DNA from: Niabella drilacis | Lineage (GTDB): Bacteria; Bacteroidota; Bacteroidia; Chitinophagales; Chitinophagaceae | Assembly: GCF_900101395.1 (NCBI RefSeq) | Contig: NZ_FMZO01000001.1 | Coordinates: forward strand, 310,001 to 374,000 | DNA length: 64,000 nucleotides | Direction: 5' to 3' | Shown: positions 49,640-58,089 of the stretch, piece by piece | Position numbering within the stretch: the first letter of the stretch is position 1 | Layout of the letters: the number at the start of each line of letters is the position of its first letter | Notes under the pieces: generated by a model | What the model saw: only the letters and a program-made list of their open reading frames with translations | Databases searched by the model: none | What the model was told of the DNA's origin: nothing | Translations under genes and position numbers: made by a program

Positions 49640-52474
49640 TTGAAAGCGGACAATGAACTAATTGAGGTGTCGGGCGCCCGGGTGCATAATCTGAAGAACA
49701 TCGATATTTCCATTCCTAAAAATGCGCTGGTGGTGATCACCGGGATCAGTGGCAGCGGGAAGTCTTCCCTGGCTTTTGACACTATTTATTCTGAAGGGCA
49801 ACGCCGTTATATGGAAACGTTCGGGGCTTATGCCCGCCAGTTTATCGGTGATATGGAGCGGCCAGACGTGGATAAGATCACCGGCCTGTCGCCCGTGATT
49901 TCGATCGAGCAAAAGACCACCAATAAAAACCCGCGGTCAACGGTTGGAACGATCACCGAAGTTTATGATTTTTTCCGCTTGTTGTTTGCGCGTGTTGGAG
50001 AAGCGTATTCCTACAATACCGGTAAGAAGATGGTGAAGTGGAGCGAGGAAGAAATTGTTGACAATATTTATGAGCGCTTCCTGAACCAGAAGATCAACCT
50101 GCTGGCCCCTGTAGTGCGTGGCCGCAAGGGACATTACCGGGAGCTGTTTGAAGATGTAAGGAAAAAAGGATTTTTAAAGGTACGGGTTGATGGGGAGATC
50201 AGGGACCTGGTTCCCAAAATGCAGGTGGACCGGTATAAGATCCATGATATTGAGATTGTGGTTGACCGGCTGGAAATAAACGCCGCATCCAGGGCCCGGC
50301 TGAGCCAGAGCGTGCAGGCTGCCCTGAAACTGGGAAAAGAGCTGATGTTTTTACTGGTAGAGCAGGCCGCACAACCGGTACAATACAGCAAGCAGCTGAT
50401 GTGCGAAGATACCGGTATCAGCTATGAAGAGCCTTCGCCTAATTCGTTTTCCTTCAACTCGCCCTATGGAGCCTGCCCTTACTGTAAGGGGATTGGCACG
50501 GCTTATGCGATCGATATGGAATCGGTATTGCCCAACCCTAAAATGAGCATCAGCGAAGGTGGTATTGCGCCCCTGGGAGAAGAACGCAGCGCCAGCGTGT
50601 TTCAGCAGGTGGTGGCGTTTGCCAAAAAGCATAAGATCAACATGAATAAACCGGTAGACGACCTGCCGGCCGGCCAGCTGGAATTGCTGTTGTACGGGGA
50701 TGGAGGGGCTGACCAGGGGCTTGACCTGGATGGAGGAGATGAGTCGATTCCGGATATCTATACCGGCAGTTATGAAGGCATTATACCTATGTTAAAGCGC
50801 TGGTTCTTTTCTACCCAAACCTCCGAATGGCTGCGGGAGTGGGTGGAGCAGTTCATGGTATTAAAACCCTGTCCCTCCTGTAACGGCGCACGCCTTAAAA
50901 AAGAAAGCCTGTGGTTTCGTGTAGATAAGCGAAACATTGCAGAACTCAGCAATTTAAACCTGGATAAACTGGGCGATTGGCTGAAGGGGATCGAATCCCG
51001 TTTGTCAAAAAAACAGAATGCGATTGCCAAGGATATCTTAAAGGAGATCCGGGAGCGGCTGCAGTTCCTGCTGGATGTGGGACTGACCTACCTGACACTG
51101 TACCGGCCGTCCCGGACCCTGAGTGGCGGCGAATCGCAGCGGATCCGGCTGGCTACACAGATCGGATCACAGTTGCAGGGGATCACGTATATCCTGGATG
51201 AGCCCTCCATCGGGCTGCACCAGCGGGATAATCACCGTTTGATCACATCGCTGCAAAACCTGCGGGATATCGGTAACAGCGTGCTGGTGGTGGAGCATGA
51301 TAAAGACATTATGCTGGCTGCGGACTATCTTATCGATATTGGCCCCAAGGCCGGTTACCATGGCGGGCGCGTGGTGGCCAAGGGATCACCCAAAGAGATC
51401 CTGAAACTGGATACCATCACCGCGGGGTATCTGAATGGCCATCTGAAAATAGCAACGCCCCCGGAGCGAAGACCGGGCAACGGGAAGACACTGGAACTGA
51501 AAGGTGCCACCGGTAATAATCTAAAGAATGTAAGTGTGCAATTTCCGCTGGGGAAACTGATTGTGGTAACCGGGGTCAGCGGCAGCGGTAAATCAACGCT
51601 CATTAATGAAACCCTGTATCCCATTTTATCGCAGCACGCCTATCATTCCAAAAAGGCGCCCATGGAGTATAAATCGGTAAAAGGGCTGGAGCATATTGAT
51701 AAGGTAGTGGAGATCGACCAGTCGCCTATCGGCCGTACTCCAAGAAGCAACCCCGCTACTTATTGCGGATTTTTCACCGATATCCGCACCCTGTTTGCGG
51801 CGGTGCCGGAGGCAAAGATCCGTGGGTATAATGCCGGGCGTTTTTCATTCAATGTAAAAACAGGCCGCTGTGATGTGTGTGAAGGGGGAGGCATGCGGGT
51901 GATTGAAATGAATTTCCTGCCGGACGTATATGTGCCCTGTGAAAAATGCAATGGCAAACGTTACAACCGCGAAACACTGGAGATCCGCTATAAAGGTAAA
52001 TCTGTTTCGGATGTGCTGGATATGACGGTTGATGATGCTGTGGAGTTTTTCCAGGCAGTGCCTTCTATTTACCGGAAGATAAAAACCCTGCAGGATGTAG
52101 GGCTGGGCTATATAACCCTTGGGCAAAGTGCTGTAACGCTAAGCGGGGGGGAGGCCCAGCGGGTAAAGCTGAGCACGGAGCTTTCTAAAAAAGATACGGG
52201 TAAAACTTTTTATATTTTGGACGAGCCAACGACCGGTTTGCATTTTGAAGATATCAAACACTTGCTGCAGGTATTGAACAAGCTGGTGGATAAAGGCAAT
52301 ACAGTACTGGTGATTGAGCACAATATGGATGTGATCAAAGTGGCCGATCATATCATTGACCTGGGGCCGGAAGGCGGCGATGGCGGCGGGCGCATCCTGT
52401 TTGAAGGAACACCGGAAGCACTGGTAAAGTGTAAAGAAAGCTATACAGGACAGTATCTGAAAGGGGAGTTGTGA
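49640..52474 (+). CDS. uvrA: UvrABC excinuclease subunit A
   Basis: The damage-recognising ATPase of nucleotide excision repair, 944 residues. Two ABC ATPase halves are seen: Walker A GISGSGKSS then, in the second half, GVSGSGKST; signature LSGGESQRIRLATQIG and LSGGEAQRVKLSTELS; and Walker B YILDEPSIGLH and YILDEPTTGLH. Zinc-binding cysteine pairs occur in CPYCKGIG, CPSCNGAR, CDVCEGGG and CEKCNGKR. There is no in-frame ATG at the correct place; the TTG at 49640 gives KADNELIEVSGARVHNLKNIDISIPKN, which fits other UvrA proteins. An upstream GTG at 49598 overlaps the presumed promoter. The next genes are on either strand. Confidence 0.96.
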   Translation: MKADNELIEVSGARVHNLKNIDISIPKNALVVITGISGSGKSSLAFDTIYSEGQRRYMETFGAYARQFIGDMERPDVDKITGLSPVISIEQKTTNKNPRSTVGTITEVYDFFRLLFARVGEAYSYNTGKKMVKWSEEEIVDNIYERFLNQKINLLAPVVRGRKGHYRELFEDVRKKGFLKVRVDGEIRDLVPKMQVDRYKIHDIEIVVDRLEINAASRARLSQSVQAALKLGKELMFLLVEQAAQPVQYSKQLMCEDTGISYEEPSPNSFSFNSPYGACPYCKGIGTAYAIDMESVLPNPKMSISEGGIAPLGEERSASVFQQVVAFAKKHKINMNKPVDDLPAGQLELLLYGDGGADQGLDLDGGDESIPDIYTGSYEGIIPMLKRWFFSTQTSEWLREWVEQFMVLKPCPSCNGARLKKESLWFRVDKRNIAELSNLNLDKLGDWLKGIESRLSKKQNAIAKDILKEIRERLQFLLDVGLTYLTLYRPSRTLSGGESQRIRLATQIGSQLQGITYILDEPSIGLHQRDNHRLITSLQNLRDIGNSVLVVEHDKDIMLAADYLIDIGPKAGYHGGRVVAKGSPKEILKLDTITAGYLNGHLKIATPPERRPGNGKTLELKGATGNNLKNVSVQFPLGKLIVVTGVSGSGKSTLINETLYPILSQHAYHSKKAPMEYKSVKGLEHIDKVVEIDQSPIGRTPRSNPATYCGFFTDIRTLFAAVPEAKIRGYNAGRFSFNVKTGRCDVCEGGGMRVIEMNFLPDVYVPCEKCNGKRYNRETLEIRYKGKSVSDVLDMTVDDAVEFFQAVPSIYRKIKTLQDVGLGYITLGQSAVTLSGGEAQRVKLSTELSKKDTGKTFYILDEPTTGLHFEDIKHLLQVLNKLVDKGNTVLVIEHNMDVIKVADHIIDLGPEGGDGGGRILFEGTPEALVKCKESYTGQYLKGEL

Positions 52475-52475
52475 T

Positions 52476-52692
52476 GAGGAGGGAGCATGTTTCCGTGGGG
52501 GCTGGGCAAGCTCGAAACGACCGAAAAACACGCTCGCCCCAACGAATAAAAAAGAATGGTCGTCTCGACCGGAGCGGAGAGACCTCCCGGTGATCATCGA
52601 GCAAGAGGATATTTCAGAACCTGTATAGTAGCATGATCACGTAGAGGTTTCTCGGCAAGCTCGAAACGACAATGGGGTTAGCTCGAAACGAC
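52476..52692. repeat. Left repeat block flanking the GIY-YIG gene
   Basis: Contains three copies of GCTCGAAACGAC (52510-52521, 52659-52670, 52681-52692), a GCATGTTTCCGTG block at about 52485, and a palindrome-like centre with GGTCGTCTCGACC and GGAGAGACCTCC (about 52559-52588). The 44-base stretch at 52649-52692 is nearly identical to the right block. The same sequence type reappears on the other side of the nuclease gene. Confidence 0.8.
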
Positions 52693-52746
52693 CGGGGATT
52701 TTTCTTGCCTTTAAATAAACCTATTTTAAACATCAAAGATTGCCCT

Positions 52747-53064
52747 ATGAAAAAAGGCGGGTTTATTTACATTTTGACCAATAAGCTAAAAACGGTTTTG
52801 TATATCGGTGTAACGTCCAATCTCCGGCGGAGAATATGGGAGCATGCTCACCATGAGAATGAAAATAGTTTTACAGATCAGTACAACGTGACAGGTCTTG
52901 TTTATTACGAGTGGTTTGATGTTATTGTTACGGCTATCGAAAGGGAAAAGCAATTAAAACGATGGTCGAGAACAAAGAAAGTTGCATTGATAAAAGTGAA
53001 GAACCCTGAATGGAGACTTTTAAATGAGGAGGTTTATGATGAAGTCTATAGCCTTTTGTATTGA
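52747..53064 (+). CDS. GIY-YIG family single-domain nuclease
   Basis: A 105-residue nuclease of the UvrC/Slx1-like fold. From the ATG at 52747 it reads MKKGGFIYILTNKLKTVLYIGVTSNLRRRIWEHAHHENE, showing the split GIY-YIG motif (FIYIL to LYIG, residues 6-21), the conserved arginines 27-29 that follow it, and the helix with WEH. The C-terminal part carries ITAIEREKQLKRW, with the metal-binding Glu. These small proteins are abundant in Bacteroidota and are of unknown biological role. The gene is bracketed by matching direct-repeat blocks (52476-52692, 53067-53155), which suggests it moves or spreads with them. Confidence 0.88.
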   Translation: MKKGGFIYILTNKLKTVLYIGVTSNLRRRIWEHAHHENENSFTDQYNVTGLVYYEWFDVIVTAIEREKQLKRWSRTKKVALIKVKNPEWRLLNEEVYDEVYSLLY

Positions 53065-53066
53065 CA

Positions 53067-53155
53067 GAGGAAGCATGTTTCCGTAAGGGTTTCTCGGCAG
53101 GCTCGAAGCGACAATGGGGCAAGCTCGAAACGACAGTTGGTTGAGCTCGAAATGA
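53067..53155. repeat. Right repeat block flanking the GIY-YIG gene
   Basis: Starts with the GAGGAAGCATGTTTCCGTAAGG block that matches 52476-52500, continues with TTTCTCGGCAGGCTCGAAGC (matching 52649-52668) and ends with three GCTCGAAnnGAC-type units at 53101-53112, 53123-53134 and 53144-53155. Orientation is the same as at the left, so these are direct repeats. Confidence 0.8.
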
Positions 53156-53185
53156 CGGAGGACTAGGTTCGGGAACCGGATTACC

Positions 53186-56100
53186 CTAATTCAGTTCCAC
53201 CGCCACGTTCCAGTTGGCTTGCTTTGAGAGGTATTCGATCAGCTCATTGTTCATCTCAAATCCTTTTCCCCGTGTTAACAGGTCTACGGTTATGTCTTCC
53301 TCGCTGTCTTTTATAGAGAGCTTCAGCGTACTGGGGCCTTTATGCGCTTTCAGGTTGGAATGAATAAACTCCACGGCTTCCTTCGTAACCTCTTCTACCG
53401 GTAATTCTATTTTCAGATTTTTGGTCTGGTTCTTTATCACGCTTTCTGCAAGACAGATGGAGGTGATCTTAAAGTCAAAATCGCCATTGAACCGCTGTTT
53501 GAAATAACCGGTAAGGTACACGGTAGCACCCAGCTGCAGCATGGGGCTGTATTTCATGTAGTCTTCGGAGAAGAGGACCATATCCAGCTTTCCGCTATAG
53601 TCCTCAATAATGAAGCTTCCAAACTTGTTGCCGGTCCTGGAGAGGCGGTGTTGCGCATCCGATACCAGCCCCATAATTTTAAAAGAGGCCGCGGAACTCA
53701 CTTTTTCCTTTTCCTGGTTTTTGTATTCGTTGATGTAGGAGATTTTGCTAATACCATAGTGTTCCATCTCAAAACGGTAATCATCCAGCGGGTGCCCGCT
53801 GATAAAGATACCCGTTACCAGTTTTTCATGGTCGAGTTGTACTACCAGCGGCCATGGTGCGCATTCAGGGATCTTGGGTACCTGTACTTCCATCACTTCA
53901 GCGAGATCGCCAAACAGGGTATTGGTTGTGGTTTGCGCCTGTGCCTGGCAGATCTGGCCATATTTTACGATCTTCTCCAGGCCATTGGTGGTATCGCCCT
54001 GTGGTATATGAAAGTACTGGGCACGATGCAGGTCGGCAAAGCAATCAAAGGCGCCGGCATAAGCCAGGCTTTCCAGCGTTTTTTTGTTTACGGTACGTTG
54101 GTTGACCCTTTTGATCATATCGAAGATAGAAGTATAGGCTCCGTTCTCATCGCGTTCCTGGATCAGGCTTTCTACTGCAGCTTCACCCACGCCTTTTAAC
54201 CCCCCCAGTCCAAACCGGATCTCGCCTTTTTTGTTTACGGCAAATCCTTTTTGCGATTCATTGATATCCGGGCCCAATACCGGCAATCCCATGCGTTTAC
54301 ATTCTTCCATAAAGAAGGTGATCTTTTCCAGGGATCCGGCGTTGTTCAATACCCCGGCCATATATTCGCTGGGGTAGTGGGCCTTGAGGTAAGCGGTTTG
54401 ATAGGCTACAAAAGCATAGCAGGTAGCGTGCGATTTGTTGAACGCATATTGTGCAAATGCCTCCCAGTCCGTCCAGATCTTATCCAGCTTATCTGCAGGG
54501 TGCCCTTTTTGCGAGGCACCTTCCACAAACTGCTTTTTCATTTTGTCCAGTACCGACTTTTGTTTTTTACCCATCGCCTTCCGTAGTACATCGGCATCCC
54601 CCTTACTAAAGCCGGCCAGTTTCTGGCTCAGCAGCATCACCTGCTCCTGGTATACGGTAATCCCATACGTGTCCTTCAGATCGTCTTCCATTTCCTGAAG
54701 GTCAAAGACCACTTCCTGGCGGCCGTGCTTCCGTTCGATATAGTCCGGGATGTAGGCCAGGGGCCCCGGGCGGTACAGGGCGTTCATGGCGATAAGGTCA
54801 TCGAAACGGTCGGGCTTCAGTTCCCGCAGGTATTTTTGCATCCCCGCACTTTCAAACTGGAACGTGGCATTGGTTTCGCCTTTCTGGTAGAGTTCATAGG
54901 TCTTTTCATCATTCAATGGAATATCGTCGATGATAATATCCAGGTCGTAGTTCTGCTTGATCAGCTTTAGCGCATCCTTGATGATGGTAAGGGTCTTTAA
55001 CCCCAGGAAGTCCATTTTAATAACACCGGCTTCTTCGATCACACTTCCTTCTATCTGGGTAACCCAGAGGTCGGAGTCTTTGGCAGTACTTACCGGGATC
55101 AGTTCGGTAAGGTCCTTAGGCGCAATAATGATCCCCGCAGCGTGGATACCCGTATTTCGCACAGAACCTTCCAGGATCTCGGCCTCATGCAGCACCCTGG
55201 CCTGAAGGTCGTTTCCGTTGTATACATCGCGGATCCGTTTTACGTTTTCAAGATCATCTGCACCCAGCCCTTCTTTTTCGGTCAGCGATTTTTCACCGGC
55301 TTTTGGGGAAAGCGGGGCATGTAGAACGCGCTTTAAGGAGATCCCCGGTTTTTCCGGAACCAGTTTTGCCAGGGCGTTGGAGTCTGCCAGGGGAAGGTCC
55401 ATTACGCGGGCTACGTCCTTGATACTCATTTTTGCGGCCATGGTACCATAGGTAATGATCTGTGCTACCTGGTTCTTTCCATATTTCTGTACCACGTAGT
55501 CGATCACCCGCTGGCGGCCTTCATCGTCAAAATCCGTATCGATATCCGGCATCGATTTACGGTCGGGGTTCAGGAAACGCTCAAACAGGAGATTGTACTT
55601 AATAGGATCGATATTGGTAATGCCGATGCAATAGGCCACCACCGAACCTGCAGCCGAACCCCGGCCCGGCCCGATAAATACGCCGCTGTCGCGACCGGCC
55701 TTGATAAAATCACTTACAATGAGGAAGTACCCGGCAAAACCCATGGTTTTGATGGTAAACAATTCAAAGTCGATGCGCTCTTTGGTGCTGTCCGGCATCA
55801 CGCCATAACGTTGCTGCGCCCCTTCATAAGTCAGGTGCCGGAGGTATTCCCACTGGTTAAGCGAATCTGCTGTAACCACTCCCTTGTCTGTTTTTTCGTC
55901 CTCCTTATGCCGCTTAAAATCTTCCGGTATAGGAAAGTTGGGCAGCAGGATGCTTCGTTTCAGATCCAGCAGTTCAATTTTATCAACGATTGCGTTGGTA
56001 TTATCAATCGCTTCCGGAATATCATGGAACAGCTTGCTCATTTCTTCCGTGTTCTTAAAGTAGAACTGGTCGTTGGCAAAAGCAAAACGCATGTTTTTCA

Positions 56101-56857
56101 TGTTTACATCATCATCCGCAAAATCACCCCGGAAGGCGGGGGTCGACTGCTTTTCGCCGGTATTGATGCAAAGCAGGATATCGTGCGCGTTAAAATCGTC
56201 CTGCTCTACGTAGTGAGAGTCATTGCTGGCTATGATGGGCACTTTATATTTTGCGGCAAAGCGGATCAGCACTTCGTTCACCTTCTCCTGGTCGCCAATG
56301 CCGTGCCGTTGCAGCTCCACATAAAAATCATCGCCAAAGAGGTCCAGCCACCATTTGAATTCAGTTTCGGCCTCTGCTTCCCCCTTCCGCAAAATGGCCT
56401 GGGGAACCGAGGCGCCCAGGCAGCAGGTGGTGGCAATCAGCCCCTCGTGGTATTGCAGGATCAGTTCTTTATCAATACGCGGATACTTCCCATACAGGCC
56501 CTCGATGAAGCCCAGGGAGGTCAGCTTGGTAAGGTTCCGGTACCCCTGTTCATTTTTGGCCAGCAGTATCTGGTGGTAGCGTTTGTCCTTCTTTTCTTTG
56601 GTAAAGGTTTTTTCGTGCCGGTTTTCCACCAGGTAAAATTCGCAGCCTACTACAGGTTTTACCTTTGGTTTCCCGTTTTCATCGAGGTGCTTATAGGCCT
56701 CTGCCACAAACTGGAAAGCCCCATACATATTTCCGTGGTCGCTGATGGCCAGGGCGGGCATGCCATCGGCAATGGCTTTTTTGTATAGTGAGCCGATCGG
56801 TGCGGCACCGTCAAGTAAAGAATATTGGGTATGAACGTGTAAATGTGAAAATTTCAT
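53186..56857 (-). CDS. dnaE: DNA polymerase III subunit alpha
   Basis: The replicative polymerase catalytic subunit, 1223 residues from the ATG at 56857 (MKFSHLHVHTQYSLLDG, which is the conserved start). The PHP domain occupies about 1-270 with HLHVHTQYSLLDG and ISDHGNMYGAF. The palm contains the catalytic acidic cluster MPDIDTDFDDEGR and the third Asp in a later strand (IKMDFLGL), with the fingers around LKPDRFDDLIAMNALYRPGP. The tau-binding and OB-fold domains occupy the C-terminus (IEDYSGKLDMVLF). The OB region and beta-clamp-binding site appear complete. It lies beside the repeat-flanked nuclease gene. Confidence 0.97.
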   Translation of the reverse strand: MKFSHLHVHTQYSLLDGAAPIGSLYKKAIADGMPALAISDHGNMYGAFQFVAEAYKHLDENGKPKVKPVVGCEFYLVENRHEKTFTKEKKDKRYHQILLAKNEQGYRNLTKLTSLGFIEGLYGKYPRIDKELILQYHEGLIATTCCLGASVPQAILRKGEAEAETEFKWWLDLFGDDFYVELQRHGIGDQEKVNEVLIRFAAKYKVPIIASNDSHYVEQDDFNAHDILLCINTGEKQSTPAFRGDFADDDVNMKNMRFAFANDQFYFKNTEEMSKLFHDIPEAIDNTNAIVDKIELLDLKRSILLPNFPIPEDFKRHKEDEKTDKGVVTADSLNQWEYLRHLTYEGAQQRYGVMPDSTKERIDFELFTIKTMGFAGYFLIVSDFIKAGRDSGVFIGPGRGSAAGSVVAYCIGITNIDPIKYNLLFERFLNPDRKSMPDIDTDFDDEGRQRVIDYVVQKYGKNQVAQIITYGTMAAKMSIKDVARVMDLPLADSNALAKLVPEKPGISLKRVLHAPLSPKAGEKSLTEKEGLGADDLENVKRIRDVYNGNDLQARVLHEAEILEGSVRNTGIHAAGIIIAPKDLTELIPVSTAKDSDLWVTQIEGSVIEEAGVIKMDFLGLKTLTIIKDALKLIKQNYDLDIIIDDIPLNDEKTYELYQKGETNATFQFESAGMQKYLRELKPDRFDDLIAMNALYRPGPLAYIPDYIERKHGRQEVVFDLQEMEDDLKDTYGITVYQEQVMLLSQKLAGFSKGDADVLRKAMGKKQKSVLDKMKKQFVEGASQKGHPADKLDKIWTDWEAFAQYAFNKSHATCYAFVAYQTAYLKAHYPSEYMAGVLNNAGSLEKITFFMEECKRMGLPVLGPDINESQKGFAVNKKGEIRFGLGGLKGVGEAAVESLIQERDENGAYTSIFDMIKRVNQRTVNKKTLESLAYAGAFDCFADLHRAQYFHIPQGDTTNGLEKIVKYGQICQAQAQTTTNTLFGDLAEVMEVQVPKIPECAPWPLVVQLDHEKLVTGIFISGHPLDDYRFEMEHYGISKISYINEYKNQEKEKVSSAASFKIMGLVSDAQHRLSRTGNKFGSFIIEDYSGKLDMVLFSEDYMKYSPMLQLGATVYLTGYFKQRFNGDFDFKITSICLAESVIKNQTKNLKIELPVEEVTKEAVEFIHSNLKAHKGPSTLKLSIKDSEEDITVDLLTRGKGFEMNNELIEYLSKQANWNVAVELN

Positions 56858-57156
56858 GCTGCTAAAATGGGATAAAAACCGTAAAATGCCGGGAGATTTT
56901 ATGCACACCCGCAGGAAAAAAACAATAAAACCCGTTGTAAAGTTTATGCTTACGAATGGTTGTGTGCTTTTTTTCGATAAGGAAAACTTGATGGCGTTAT
57001 ACTACTTGTATTGTTGTTGTTATAAATATAATTTAAAAATATATAAATATCGGGCAATAAAACTTTACGATCTGCGTTTAGTTAAAATTGGAAAATGGAA
57101 TTTTAGCACGCTTGTTTGGCTGCTGATATTTTGAAAAAATATTAAAAGAAATTATT

Positions 57157-57924
57157 TTGAGACATATATTGACGGGACTTAGCGTGATGGTGCTGATGGC
57201 TAGCTGCTCGACCGCCTCTAAATTTTTTGCCTCATCAAATAAAAAAGATACAAATACTGAGCTGCAACCCACTCAAAAGCCCAGTCCTGCTTCCAATGTT
57301 TATATGGAGCAGGTAACTATTTCTTCCGGTAACTCGAAATCCGATACCCGGATGCAACGTATCGAAAAGAACATTGCATCCAGCGAGGTACGGGACGTAA
57401 AAGCGGTACAGGCAGCTGCTATCCTGGTTCCCAGGACTGCCCCGGCAACGGAGCTTCAAAAGAAGTATGCTGCTATTTTAAATGTGCTGCCCAATTCTAT
57501 CCGCAATAACGATTTGCTGGAAACGATGGACGACTGGTATGGAACCCGCTACCAGTATGGCGGTACCACCAAATATGGTATCGACTGCAGTGCTTTTACC
57601 CGCGAAATGTACCGCGGAGCTTATGGTATTGAACTGCCCAGGACGGCCCGCGAGCAGTATGGCCGTGTGCGGAAGATCTCCAGTACTGAATTAAAAGAGG
57701 GAGATCTCGTTTTTTTTAATACCACAGGCGGGGTATCCCATGTGGGGATGTATCTTGGAAACAATAAATTTGTACATGCTTCAACCAGTAAGGGCGTTAC
57801 GATCAGCGACCTGTACGAGGCATACTATATCTCTCGCTTTATTGGTGCAGGCCGCGTAGAAGCCTCATCAGAAGAGTATCTTGCGCACAATAATAACGAC
57901 GGCGCTTCCGGGGTCAGTAATTAA
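57157..57924 (+). CDS. NlpC/P60-family lipoprotein, cell-wall peptidase
   Basis: A 255-residue lipoprotein peptidase that should cleave peptidoglycan peptides. The TTG at 57157 is needed to give the lipoprotein signal (HILTGLSVMVLMASC). The linker (25-120) is disordered and polar. The catalytic NlpC/P60 domain (about 125-235) begins DDWYGTRYQYGGTTKYGIDCSAFTREMY with nucleophile Cys144, then LKEGDLVFFNTTGGVSHVGMYLG with His195, and the third polar residue in KFVHASTSKGV. The domain is the spr/LytF type. A clean terminator follows. No neighbour is functionally related. Confidence 0.93.
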   Translation: MRHILTGLSVMVLMASCSTASKFFASSNKKDTNTELQPTQKPSPASNVYMEQVTISSGNSKSDTRMQRIEKNIASSEVRDVKAVQAAAILVPRTAPATELQKKYAAILNVLPNSIRNNDLLETMDDWYGTRYQYGGTTKYGIDCSAFTREMYRGAYGIELPRTAREQYGRVRKISSTELKEGDLVFFNTTGGVSHVGMYLGNNKFVHASTSKGVTISDLYEAYYISRFIGAGRVEASSEEYLAHNNNDGASGVSN

Positions 57925-57944
57925 TGATTTTTTTATTAGGAATG

Positions 57945-57978
57945 AAAGCGCTTCTTTTATAGGAGCGCTTTTTTTTAT
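57945..57978 (+). terminator. Intrinsic terminator behind the NlpC/P60 gene
   Basis: AAAGCGCT and AGCGCTTT form the stem with an 11-base loop, followed by TTTTTTT. It lies 21 bases beyond the stop codon and is a standard rho-independent terminator. Confidence 0.9.
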
Positions 57979-58089
57979 TCAATGACACTGAAGCGCTGAA
58001 GATTTCTGATGAACCTGTGAAGATATGAAGCAGCTGTCAATGCCAAACATGAACGCGTCTTCAAACCAGCACATCTTCAAATGTTAAAT

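Noticed and set aside
55811..56788. 325-residue open frame on the plus strand
   Set aside because: It is antisense to the PHP domain of dnaE, and the translation is a string of hydrophobic words without family signature.
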